Source of the DNA: Chryseobacterium glaciei
GTDB lineage: Bacteria > Bacteroidota > Bacteroidia > Flavobacteriales > Weeksellaceae
DNA length: 64,000 bases
Reading direction: 5' to 3'
Assembly (NCBI RefSeq): GCF_001648155.1
Contig: NZ_CP015199.1
Coordinates: 1,932,501-1,996,500 of the forward strand
Shown here piece after piece: positions 25,296 to 33,584 of this stretch. A program made the position numbers and the translations under genes. The stretch's first letter is position 1. The number at the start of each line of letters is the position of its first letter. The notes under the pieces were generated by a model, which was given only the letters and a program-made list of their open reading frames with translations, searched no databases and was not told the DNA's origin.

Positions 25296-27365
25296 TTATA
25301 ATGTTTTCAATGTTTTTTCTGGCTCTTCCATGATTTTATAAATATCATCGAACAAATCGAAGAAATACATTAAGCTGTTTTCAGATAAATCTTTAATATT
25401 ATAATCCATTTCAGTTTCTATGCTTTCGCCTTTCACTTCGGTTTTATAATTTACTTCGCCAATATTTTTTCTTAGCAGATCCAACGTTTTTTTCTCGGAA
25501 GTACTTTTGAATTCTTTTTCCATTCCTACCAAAAGCTTCTGGATATTCAGCCTTCCTGACAATGGATATTTAGCCGATTCTTTTGCCCATTTTTTAGAAA
25601 TATCAGACTGATCTTTCGGGATAATATTCTCCGTTGAGGTCGTAAGATACACAACTCCGTCTTTTACGGTAAAGAACAATTGATCAAGATATCCGCTGTC
25701 TTTTTTGTCTTTAAAACTATAAAAATCACCGTTTTTCGTGAAATTTTTCGCTGTATTTTTATTCGTTATTAATAAATTAAATACGCGATTCCAATAGCCT
25801 TCATTTTCTGTAGCGAAGGCAAAAACGAAATTAGGAACCATAATATCCTTCGTTTTCTTTACTTCTTTTTCATTGTAATCTTCATCGTAGTCGTAATCTG
25901 TGTAGTCTACTTTTTTAGATTTCAGTTCATTCAAAACAAAAATCCCGTTTCCTGGTGCTATTTTGGCAATGGCTTCTTCATCCAGAACAATTTTCATTGT
26001 TTCCATCATCAGTTCAACTTCTTTCTGATATTCTACGTCTCCAAGATCTTTGAACAGACTGTAAATCATATCAAAACTTTTGGCTCCGTTTAGGTTAACA
26101 GAGTAATAACCAATGCTTTTATCGTTGATTAACGCTGTCAGTTTCTTATTTTTCTTTCCTTTATAAACATCAGCGACACTTTTTTGAACATTCGCATCTT
26201 TATGCTGATAATTGTTGACTAATTTTACTTTGTCTTTGTCAAAATACAGATTGTATGAAGAGTTTGAATTGTAAGCTTTCTGCAGAAACTGAGTAAACTC
26301 CAAACGCTTCATTGTTCTCCCGTAAATTCCTTCATTAACGATTTTTCCGTAATCCGTGTACACAAAAACATCCGAATTCGCATCACGGAAAGCCAACATT
26401 TGCGATGGAACTTCAAGGTCTAAATTTGAATTAAAATACTTATCAAATGAATCTTCCGCCAGCTTTTTCACCACCTTGAATTTTTCTATTCGTATAGAAT
26501 CCATCTCTTTTTGATAGTCGGAATCTACTGCATATTCCTCATTTTCCATATCCTCATCTTTTTCAGGAGAACCTGCTACTTCAGCTTCATTTTCAGAATA
26601 TTCCGTATCTGTCGCGCCTTTCTTTTCTTTTGGATATTCATGATGCTTTTCAAGATATTTGATATCTTTCTGCACTCTTGCAATTTCAGCATTATTGTCT
26701 TTTATACTTTCTTTTAAAGACTTAATATCATCCTTCAAATATTGAATTTCTTCCTTATAATCAAAAGGTCTTTCAGGTTCTGCAGCATAAGCAGTATCTA
26801 CAACCACCGCTGAACTATCAACAACAGCCATAGCACTGTCTACAGCAACTTCATCTGTCCAAACATCTTTATATGGTTTGTTATAGTTAATTACACTTAA
26901 AACAGCACGATCGCCATTCCAAGCAACAAAAATATCATCATCGATATCTACGTAAGAATATTTATTTTTCTTAGAAATTTCCAATCCTTTTTTCTTGGTT
27001 GAATTAATGAATTCCAGAAACTTTTCTTTATTATCTAAAATAAAATGAGCAGTATATGATTGCACAGAATCATTGAAAGTTCCGTAATGATATTGCGTTG
27101 CATCGTATTTAATACCCGTTTTGGAAAAATCGTTCCAAGATGGTTTATCTTTATTGTCTTTGTCTTTTTTATTCTTTTTCTGAGTGATTTCCTTTAAAAA
27201 AGGATTGAATTTGTCCCAGTTGATTTTCTTATTCAGCTGTTTTCCGTTGATTTCCATGTAAAAGGCAGCATCATTGGGAATTTTCATCTTTTGTTGTGCA
27301 AAAACCAGCACAAAACCGAGAAGTAAAAGCGTAATTTGTTGTATTTTTTTTAAAATAGATTTCAT
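25296..27365 (-). CDS. DUF4836-like secreted protein
   Basis: The 689-aa protein has a signal peptide ending at VFAQQ. Typical segments are IPNDAAFYMEINGKQLNKKI, the gene-family VDIDDDIFVAWNGDRAVLSV, and the C-terminal VKDGVVYLTTSTENI. Residues about 200-300 form a highly charged region with a predicted coiled coil (DDIKSLKESIKDNNAEIA) and an acidic run. It is the middle gene of a three-gene operon between a lipoprotein and a membrane-anchored relative, suggesting an envelope complex. The DUF assignment is from memory of the pattern and should be tested; function is unknown. Confidence 0.65.
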   Translation of the reverse strand: MKSILKKIQQITLLLLGFVLVFAQQKMKIPNDAAFYMEINGKQLNKKINWDKFNPFLKEITQKKNKKDKDNKDKPSWNDFSKTGIKYDATQYHYGTFNDSVQSYTAHFILDNKEKFLEFINSTKKKGLEISKKNKYSYVDIDDDIFVAWNGDRAVLSVINYNKPYKDVWTDEVAVDSAMAVVDSSAVVVDTAYAAEPERPFDYKEEIQYLKDDIKSLKESIKDNNAEIARVQKDIKYLEKHHEYPKEKKGATDTEYSENEAEVAGSPEKDEDMENEEYAVDSDYQKEMDSIRIEKFKVVKKLAEDSFDKYFNSNLDLEVPSQMLAFRDANSDVFVYTDYGKIVNEGIYGRTMKRLEFTQFLQKAYNSNSSYNLYFDKDKVKLVNNYQHKDANVQKSVADVYKGKKNKKLTALINDKSIGYYSVNLNGAKSFDMIYSLFKDLGDVEYQKEVELMMETMKIVLDEEAIAKIAPGNGIFVLNELKSKKVDYTDYDYDEDYNEKEVKKTKDIMVPNFVFAFATENEGYWNRVFNLLITNKNTAKNFTKNGDFYSFKDKKDSGYLDQLFFTVKDGVVYLTTSTENIIPKDQSDISKKWAKESAKYPLSGRLNIQKLLVGMEKEFKSTSEKKTLDLLRKNIGEVNYKTEVKGESIETEMDYNIKDLSENSLMYFFDLFDDIYKIMEEPEKTLKTL

Positions 27366-27380
27366 GGTTTAAATTTGAAA

Positions 27381-28046
27381 TTATTGGAAAAGGATCGTAT
27401 TTTGTATTTGTTTCTTTTGAAGAATAAAATCTAAAACGTTGGCTTCAAGTTTCAGCGCTTTTTTGTTGGGCGAAAGCAAATAAGAAGAATTTGTTTGAGA
27501 TTTAATCGTGTTTTCGAACTGCAAGACAGAAGTATATTTGGCATTATTAAAGACCTCTTTATCGGCCGTACTCATCTTGTCGTAGTCTGTTTTGAATGTA
27601 TTGATCTTGTTTCTCGTAAATGATTTCCCTACATTTTGACTGTAAATCTGTGTAGGAATCATTTTTCCAAGAATATTTTTAGCCTTTAATTGTTCTAATC
27701 CGGCGTTGATATTTTCAATTTTCTTGAAATTACAGCTTAGTTTAATGATATAATTATCAAAATCAACACTTGTTTTTACATTGCTGATTCCCGGAGTGGC
27801 TTTAAAAATCCTTGATGCTTCATTGATTTTACTTTCAATTTGAGGCTTTTTTGGAACTTTTTTGCCATTTATAGTTTCCATTTTAGAGATGGAAGCAAGT
27901 CTGGTTTTGCTTTTACTTGCGTTGAGGATAACGGTGTACTCCCCTGTCCCATCAGCTTTTACATTGACTTTATCAATGATATCGAAACAACTCGTTAACA
28001 ATAATAATGGAAGAAAAAGCATCAACCGCCTGAGAATAATTTTCAT
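27381..28046 (-). CDS. Lipoprotein of unknown function
   Basis: The 221-aa protein has a lipoprotein signal with lipobox LLTSC (Cys 20) followed by FDIID. The mature part starts with VNVKADGTGEYTVILN, a pattern of small beta-rich lipoproteins, and contains no Cys-rich or catalytic motif except one later Cys (LSCNF). It is the first gene of the operon with the two DUF4836-like genes (spacing 15 and 3 bp), so the three products probably work together in the outer part of the envelope. Confidence 0.7.
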   Translation of the reverse strand: MKIILRRLMLFLPLLLLTSCFDIIDKVNVKADGTGEYTVILNASKSKTRLASISKMETINGKKVPKKPQIESKINEASRIFKATPGISNVKTSVDFDNYIIKLSCNFKKIENINAGLEQLKAKNILGKMIPTQIYSQNVGKSFTRNKINTFKTDYDKMSTADKEVFNNAKYTSVLQFENTIKSQTNSSYLLSPNKKALKLEANVLDFILQKKQIQNTILFQ

Positions 28047-28064
28047 GACTTAGTTTTAAAAAGC

Positions 28065-28098
28065 AAAACTACTTAATTCTAATGTATTAAGTAGTTTT
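28065..28098 (-). terminator. Terminator of the AlkD-like gene
   Basis: A perfect 12-bp stem AAAACTACTTAA/TTAAGTAGTTTT with a 10-nt loop; on the minus strand a T-rich tract follows. It separates the AlkD-like gene from the lipoprotein operon. Confidence 0.8.
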
Positions 28099-28103
28099 AT
28101 TTT

Positions 28104-28823
28104 TTATATTCTGCCTTTAAGATAATCCTGTCGCACTTCTTCATCCAATTTTTCGATTGAATATCGCAGGCAGGTTCTTGGCATTTCTTTATAATATTTA
28201 TTTAAATAATTAATGAGTTCTGTTTCATTTTTCTGCCCCATTTCTCTTAGCAGCCATCCGTTTGCTTTGTGCATGAGATCGTGAGGATGCTTTAAGTTAT
28301 TGGTTACAAATTCTTTAGTTAAATAAAATTCACCTTTTTTCACATAATGCATTGTTCCGACAACGGCAATTCTTTTTTGCCACATTTCGTCGGAATTAGA
28401 AAGCTTCTTTAGTAAGTCTTCTCGCTGATTTTCAAAAGCATACCGACCTAAAATCTTATAACAACTCGAATCTACAAGATCCCAATTGTTGACATATTGT
28501 AAATGATTTAGATAAAACTCTACGATCTCTTCTTTTACTTTTTGATCTTTTGTTTTTTCAAACTTAGAAATTAATATGAATAAAGCAGTTAATCGATGTT
28601 CATGGTATTTTGAAGAAAGTAATTCGCTGAGTTCCTCTAAAGAAATTTTAGCATAATATTCTTTAGCAACACTTCTCTGATCAGGAACTTTTACCCCTAA
28701 AAACCAATCTCCTTCACCATATTCTCCTATTCCGGTTTTGAAGAATTTTGGAAAGAATGCTGCCTTTTCAGGAATGGATAGAACGGCTAATGCTTCTTTT
28801 ATTTCTTTAATTATATTAATCAT
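28104..28823 (-). CDS. DNA alkylation repair protein, AlkD-like
   Basis: The 239-aa, all-helical protein fits the HEAT-like-repeat DNA glycosylase family of AlkD/AlkC, which removes positively charged alkylated bases. Visible are the N-terminal FFKTGIGEYGEGDWFLGVKVP (conserved G-x-D/E-W region), the middle NNWDLVDSSCYKILG and WQKRIAVVGT, and the C-terminal MHKANGWLLREMGQK, all standard for the family. The active-site Trp and Asp (NWDLVD) are present. Gene 14 bases downstream of the antiporter gene, so possibly cotranscribed with it. Confidence 0.88.
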   Translation of the reverse strand: MINIIKEIKEALAVLSIPEKAAFFPKFFKTGIGEYGEGDWFLGVKVPDQRSVAKEYYAKISLEELSELLSSKYHEHRLTALFILISKFEKTKDQKVKEEIVEFYLNHLQYVNNWDLVDSSCYKILGRYAFENQREDLLKKLSNSDEMWQKRIAVVGTMHYVKKGEFYLTKEFVTNNLKHPHDLMHKANGWLLREMGQKNETELINYLNKYYKEMPRTCLRYSIEKLDEEVRQDYLKGRI

Positions 28824-28837
28824 TGATATTTAAATAA

Positions 28838-30118
28838 TTAACGACTTTCATCTGAAGTAATATTTCCCAGCTCTTGTTCTTCTTTTGCAATTTTATTAGG
28901 ATTAGCAACTTTCGCAATGGTAAGTCCCTGAACAATAATTGAAAACACAACAACACAGTAAGTGATACTTAAAATAATTTCGCTGTATTCACTTTTTGGG
29001 ATAGACATCGCCAAAGCAATGGAAACCCCACCTCGAATTCCTCCCCAAACCAATACTTTTACCGTTTGCGGACTAAAGGTTGTTTTCATCAATTTGGTAG
29101 GTCCCCAAATCGAAATTACTCTCGCTAATAAAACAATTACGATAGCAACTAATCCTGGAACGATAAAATGCTTAAGGTCCTTGATCATTAGTAATTCAAA
29201 ACCTATGAATAGAAATAGAACAGCATTTAGAATTTCATCAATCAACTCCCAGAATTTGATCAGATAATCCTGAGTGATGGATTTCATTTTAAATCTAACA
29301 TTAAAATTACCCATAAATAAACCTGCTGCAACCATCGTCAAAGGTCCTGAAATGTGCATTTGTCTTGCGATAAGATATCCGCCCATTACGACAGAAAGTG
29401 TTACTAAAACAGAAATAATATAATCATCCACCTCACGCATTAATCTGGAAGTTACCCAACCTAGCACAATTCCTAAGAACAAACCTCCACCGGCTTCTTT
29501 TAACAATAATAAGCCTATGCTTTCGATTCCCAAATCAACCTCTTTTCCGATCGCCAATTGTAATACTACTGAGAATATCACAACTGCCATACCGTCGTTA
29601 AAAAGAGATTCTCCGGCTACTTTAGTTTCTAATGATTTTGAAACTTTTGCCTGCTTTAAAATACTTAAAACAGCAACCGGATCAGTCGGAGAAATTAAAG
29701 CTCCAAAAAGAAGGCAATAAATAAATGGTAAATTAATTCCTAAAAAAGGCAAAATATAAAACATTCCAAACCCGACAACAAAAGTAGAAATAACCACTCC
29801 CGCCGTTGAAAAGATCACCACAGGCCGGAATTGTTCCTTGAGATCGTCGATATTAATATGGATTCCTCCCGCAAAGAGAAGGAAATTAAGCATGGCCCCC
29901 ATCAGAACTTCTGTAAAGTCTATTCCACTCATCAAATCGTGAAGGTGCCAGAACGTTCTCGGTAAAAAAGTTTCTCCAAAAGAAACCAAAATAATAGAAA
30001 CTACTATGGCAATCACCATAATTCCGATCGTGCTCGGAAGTTTCAAAAACCTGTAATTAAGATATGCGAATATTGATGCTAAAACGATTAAAGCTGAAAA
30101 TGAATAATATAACTCCAC
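28838..30118 (-). CDS. Sodium:proton antiporter, CPA1/NhaP type
   Basis: The 426-aa integral membrane protein has 11-12 hydrophobic segments. CPA1 landmarks are ALISPTDPVAVLSILKQAK, the ion-binding ESLFNDGMAVVIFSV (the ND pair) and the Arg/Gly segment LVWGGIRGGVSIALAMS. The family exchanges Na+ (or K+) for protons at the inner membrane. There is no long cytosolic C-terminal regulatory domain. It lies between the DUF4919 gene (15 bases upstream) and the AlkD-like gene; the whole run hflX to alkD may be one transcript. Confidence 0.9.
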   Translation of the reverse strand: MELYYSFSALIVLASIFAYLNYRFLKLPSTIGIMVIAIVVSIILVSFGETFLPRTFWHLHDLMSGIDFTEVLMGAMLNFLLFAGGIHINIDDLKEQFRPVVIFSTAGVVISTFVVGFGMFYILPFLGINLPFIYCLLFGALISPTDPVAVLSILKQAKVSKSLETKVAGESLFNDGMAVVIFSVVLQLAIGKEVDLGIESIGLLLLKEAGGGLFLGIVLGWVTSRLMREVDDYIISVLVTLSVVMGGYLIARQMHISGPLTMVAAGLFMGNFNVRFKMKSITQDYLIKFWELIDEILNAVLFLFIGFELLMIKDLKHFIVPGLVAIVIVLLARVISIWGPTKLMKTTFSPQTVKVLVWGGIRGGVSIALAMSIPKSEYSEIILSITYCVVVFSIIVQGLTIAKVANPNKIAKEEQELGNITSDESR

Positions 30119-30133
30119 TAAGTTGTTTTTAAA

Positions 30134-30763
30134 TTAAAAGTCCAAATAAAGTACTTTGATATAAATTTTACTGTCTTCTTTTTCCCAAATATCAATCATT
30201 CCGTCTTTTAAAGATTTAGAACCTCTTGTGTAATCTTGTCCTATATTCAGCATATTCAGAAGAATATACTCATCTCCCACGCTGTTTACAGCATATGCCG
30301 TTTTTTCAGATTTTCCGTCTCCGGAAGCCTTCATAGCGTCTGCAAGCAAACGAAATTGACCTAAATGATGCATGAAATTACTCCCATCCTTCAGAGAATC
30401 ATACGCACGCAGCAAAATAAGAAGAACATCCAGATTGGTAGGATCTTTATCATAAAGAACCTTGCCTAATTTGACACATTCCTCAAAATTTTTATCCTTG
30501 AAAGCTTCTGCAAGCTTCTTAAAATCATCATCTGAAGTAGAAATTTTATCTTTCCTGAAATTTCTTCCATAATAAAGATATTGCGCTTCTATACTGTCTA
30601 AAGATTTGGGATATCCCTTATATTTAAAGATCAGTTTTTCGTAATTATACGGAGATTGAGCATTTGTAAGGCTTTTCTCAATACTTTTGAAATCGATTTT
30701 TGATTTTTGACTAAAACCAAAAACCGACACCAAAAGAAGTAAAAGGAAAAAGTGATATTTCAT
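30134..30763 (-). CDS. DUF4919 secreted protein
   Basis: The 209-aa protein has a signal peptide (MKYHFFLLLLLVSVFGFSQ). The mature part contains IDFKSIEKSLTN, the stretch SLDSIEAQYLYYGRNF and a TPR-like helical middle (FEECVKLGKVLYDKDPTNLDV), all features of DUF4919, a Bacteroidota family of unknown function. Its ATG shares one base with the stop codon of hflX (taATG), so translation is directly coupled. A periplasmic location is predicted. Confidence 0.75.
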   Translation of the reverse strand: MKYHFFLLLLLVSVFGFSQKSKIDFKSIEKSLTNAQSPYNYEKLIFKYKGYPKSLDSIEAQYLYYGRNFRKDKISTSDDDFKKLAEAFKDKNFEECVKLGKVLYDKDPTNLDVLLILLRAYDSLKDGSNFMHHLGQFRLLADAMKASGDGKSEKTAYAVNSVGDEYILLNMLNIGQDYTRGSKSLKDGMIDIWEKEDSKIYIKVLYLDF

Positions 30764-31989
30764 TACTCGTTGGTTTCTTCTTCCTCATCATTTTCGAAAT
30801 ATTCGAAAAGGAAATCATTGTAAGGAAATCTCGCGATATGAATTTTCATCACCTCATCGTAGATCATCTTTTTCATTTCCGGGAAGTTTTCTTTCGTTAA
30901 AGCTGAGATGAAAACCGTTGGATGCTTAGATTTTCCCATCCATGTTTTTTGCCATTCTTCTAACGAAATATTTCTTTTTGTAGAAGGCGTTAAATCATCA
31001 TCGTCCTTTCTATCATAACTGAAATCATCAATTTTATTGAAAACCATGATCATCGGTTTTTGATGCGCATTGATTTCCATTAATGTATTATTTACAGATT
31101 CTATATGATCTTCAAAACTTTCGTGAGAGATATCTACAACATGAATCAACAAATCCGCTTCACGAACCTCATCAAGAGTTGATTTGAAAGATTCAACAAG
31201 CTGAGTTGGTAATTTTCTGATAAATCCTACCGTATCCGTCAATAGGAACGGTAAATTTCCGATCACCACTTTTCTTACTGTAGTGTCCAGTGTTGCAAAT
31301 AATTTATTTTCAGCGAAAACATCAGATTTTGACAAAGCATTCATCAATGTAGATTTTCCAACATTGGTATACCCTACCAAAGCAGCACGAACAACCTTCC
31401 CACGATTGTTACGTTGGGTAGCCATTTGCCTATCGATTGTTTTCAGTTTATCCTTCAATAAGGAAATTCGGTCACGGATGATACGACGGTCGGTCTCAAT
31501 CTCAGTTTCTCCGGGTCCTCTCATCCCGATTCCCCCTTTCTGACGCTCCAAGTGAGTCCACATTCTTGTCAGTCGAGGTAAAAGATATTGATATTGCGCC
31601 AACTCTACCTGAGTTCTTGCATATGAAGTCTGTGCTCTTTGGGCAAAAATATCAAGGATAAGATTGGTTCTGTCCAGGATTTTTACTTCTATTTCTTTTT
31701 CAAGATTTTTAAGCTGAGATGGAGATAATTCATCATCAAAAATGATGGTTCCTATCCCATTTTCCTTTACATATTCTTTTATTTCCTGAGCTTTTCCGCT
31801 CCCGATGAAGGTCTTGGAATCAGGCTGAGTTAATTTTTGAGTAAACCTTTTTTGTATGGTAGCTCCAGCTGTGAAAGCCAAAAACTCCAATTCATCCATA
31901 TATTCCGTAAGCTTATCTTCGTCTTGGTTCTGAGTAATAACACCCACCAAAATAGCTTTTTCGTAATTATGTTCTTTCTTGTCTAGCAT
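30763..31989 (-). CDS. hflX: GTPase HflX
   Basis: HflX is a ribosome-associated GTPase that splits stalled or heat-stressed 70S ribosomes. The 408-aa protein has the N-terminal HflX domain (LEFLAFTAGA, GSGKAQEIKEYV, IIFDDELSPSQLKNLE), a linker with the conserved GPGETEIETDRR, and a G domain with GYTNVGKST (P-loop), DTVGFIRKLP (switch II) and NKID. The start at 31989 (MLDKKEHNYE) is chosen because homologues begin there; a longer frame upstream is hydrophobic and unlike them. It is the first gene of a run with DUF4919. Confidence 0.93.
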   Translation of the reverse strand: MLDKKEHNYEKAILVGVITQNQDEDKLTEYMDELEFLAFTAGATIQKRFTQKLTQPDSKTFIGSGKAQEIKEYVKENGIGTIIFDDELSPSQLKNLEKEIEVKILDRTNLILDIFAQRAQTSYARTQVELAQYQYLLPRLTRMWTHLERQKGGIGMRGPGETEIETDRRIIRDRISLLKDKLKTIDRQMATQRNNRGKVVRAALVGYTNVGKSTLMNALSKSDVFAENKLFATLDTTVRKVVIGNLPFLLTDTVGFIRKLPTQLVESFKSTLDEVREADLLIHVVDISHESFEDHIESVNNTLMEINAHQKPMIMVFNKIDDFSYDRKDDDDLTPSTKRNISLEEWQKTWMGKSKHPTVFISALTKENFPEMKKMIYDEVMKIHIARFPYNDFLFEYFENDEEEETNE

Positions 31990-32195
31990 TAAATTCTGTC
32001 TATGTTTGTAAGATTTACAAGTTACCATTTTCAGAAGAAAAAACAAAATCATTTTTTATATTTCATAAGATCTTAATGTTAATTTAAGTTTACAATGCAA
32101 TTGATTTATAGAAATTTAATAACTTTATGAAGTAATTGTTTGAGTTTAATCATTAAAATTTAATCAATTACATAAAAACTAACATTCCGAGAATC

Positions 32196-32909
32196 ATGAT
32201 TACCAATATCAGATGTATGATCATTGATGGTGATGAACTAGATAGGCTGGTTCTGCATCATCATATCAAACAATATGAGAATATAGAAATTGTTGCTTCT
32301 TTTGATTCAGCCGAAAAAGCGATTCCCTATCTCGGACTTCCCATTGATCTTTTATTCATCGAAGCTAAACTTCCGGGCATGAATGGATTGGAATTCAGGA
32401 AACTAGCTCATAAGATTCCAATCTGTATTTTTGTGAGTTCTCACCCCGAATTTGCTCTTGAAACTTTTGAGATCAATACCTTAGATTTTATTTCAAAACC
32501 TTTAAAAACAGAACGTTTTCAACATTCCATGCAAAAGCTTTTCGACTATTTTGAGATGAAAGAAAAAAGCGACTGTTTTGAGACCTTACTCGGTGAAAAC
32601 AGTATTAAAATAAAAGAAAACGGCAATATTTTGCAAGTGAAAATAACTGATATTCTGTATCTTGAAGCATTAAAAGATTACACAAGAATCATCACTTCCG
32701 AAAAAAAACACTGTATTTTAGATTCTCTGGGAAACCTTCTTCATAAAAATTCTTTTGATTCTTTTGTAAGGATTCATAAAAGCTATGCTGTTCCACGACA
32801 TCTGATCAGAAGTAAAAACACTCATGAAGTGGAACTCGTTCATCAAATCAAGCTTCCCATTGGAAGAACTTACAAAGACAATCTTTCTTTTTTTGAACCT
32901 GGATCTTAA
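32196..32909 (+). CDS. LytTR response regulator with Glu at the phospho-acceptor site
   Basis: The 237-aa protein has a CheY-like receiver (residues 5-120) and a C-terminal LytTR DNA-binding domain (about 140-235: ILYLEALKDYTRII, FVRIHKSYAVP). The receiver is altered: the phospho-acceptor Asp is Glu (E56, in LLFIEAKLP), and the acidic pair usually reading DD is D11-G12. The conserved Ser/Thr and Lys (SKPL) are kept. Glu at this place can mimic the phosphorylated state, so the regulator may act without a kinase. No histidine kinase lies nearby. A surface-protein operon starts 190 bp downstream, behind possible LytTR half-sites. Confidence 0.87.
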   Translation: MITNIRCMIIDGDELDRLVLHHHIKQYENIEIVASFDSAEKAIPYLGLPIDLLFIEAKLPGMNGLEFRKLAHKIPICIFVSSHPEFALETFEINTLDFISKPLKTERFQHSMQKLFDYFEMKEKSDCFETLLGENSIKIKENGNILQVKITDILYLEALKDYTRIITSEKKHCILDSLGNLLHKNSFDSFVRIHKSYAVPRHLIRSKNTHEVELVHQIKLPIGRTYKDNLSFFEPGS

Positions 32910-32969
32910 AAATAAAATCACCCAACCTATTGGTTTACAAATAAATTGTTAGCAATATTTCACTAATCG

Positions 32970-32998
32970 CCGTTGGTCGATTATTTCGGTCGTTTGTC
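32970..32998 (+). promoter_or_regulatory. Putative LytTR-binding direct repeat
   Basis: CCGTTGGTC (32970-32978) and TCGTTTGTC (32990-32998) are direct repeats 20 bp apart. LytTR proteins such as AlgR bind sites close to CCGTTCGTC, often as repeats about two helical turns apart. The site lies between the LytTR regulator gene and the surface-protein operon. Confidence 0.4.
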
Positions 32999-33099
32999 TA
33001 TTTTCCAAATATACGGCCGTGATATGTGGTAATTTAGTCTTCCAAAATTTCCACAAATTTTAGGACAAAAACCAATTAATAACCACAAAACTATTTTAC

Positions 33100-33579
33100 A
33101 TGAAAAGAACATCTATTTACTGTTTCTTTCTCATTCCGCTCACCGTAACCGTCAGCCTGCTGAAAGCACAATCAGTAGTCTTGGCAACGGGAGCGAATGC
33201 TACAGGAGGTGCAGGATCCGTTTCTTACAGTGTAGGGCAAACCACTTACCTTATAAAAGGCACCAATCAGATTTTGGAAGGCGTACAACAGGCCTACGAA
33301 ATCACCACCCTCGCTACCAACGAAACGTCATCAGCTGAAAAAGACATTTTAATTTATCCTAATCCATTTAAAGACTATCTGTTTTTAGATTTCACCACAA
33401 ACAGTTACAAAGGAGCCGAGTATTCATTATTCGACGCTCAGGGGAAATTAATTAAAAAGGATAAAATTACTCAGTCTAAATCTGAGTTCAATTTTTCTTC
33501 ACTACCATCCGCAATGTATATCATCACGATAAACCAAAACGGAGAAAACATCAAAACATTTAAAATCATTAAAAAATAA
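33100..33579 (+). CDS. T9SS-exported small protein with type A sorting domain
   Basis: The 159-aa protein has a signal peptide ending at LLKAQ, a short mature region with GSVSYSVGQTTYLIKGTNQ and EGVQQAYEI, then a type A C-terminal sorting domain from about residue 85 (ILIYPNPFKDYLFLDF, the closing NGENIKTFKIIKK). That domain directs Bacteroidota cargo through the type IX secretion system to the cell surface or medium. It is the first gene of a three-gene operon (5- and 6-bp gaps). The N-terminal part is a common partner of sorting domains in this phylum, with no known function. Confidence 0.85.
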   Translation: MKRTSIYCFFLIPLTVTVSLLKAQSVVLATGANATGGAGSVSYSVGQTTYLIKGTNQILEGVQQAYEITTLATNETSSAEKDILIYPNPFKDYLFLDFTTNSYKGAEYSLFDAQGKLIKKDKITQSKSEFNFSSLPSAMYIITINQNGENIKTFKIIKK

Positions 33580-33584
33580 CTACC

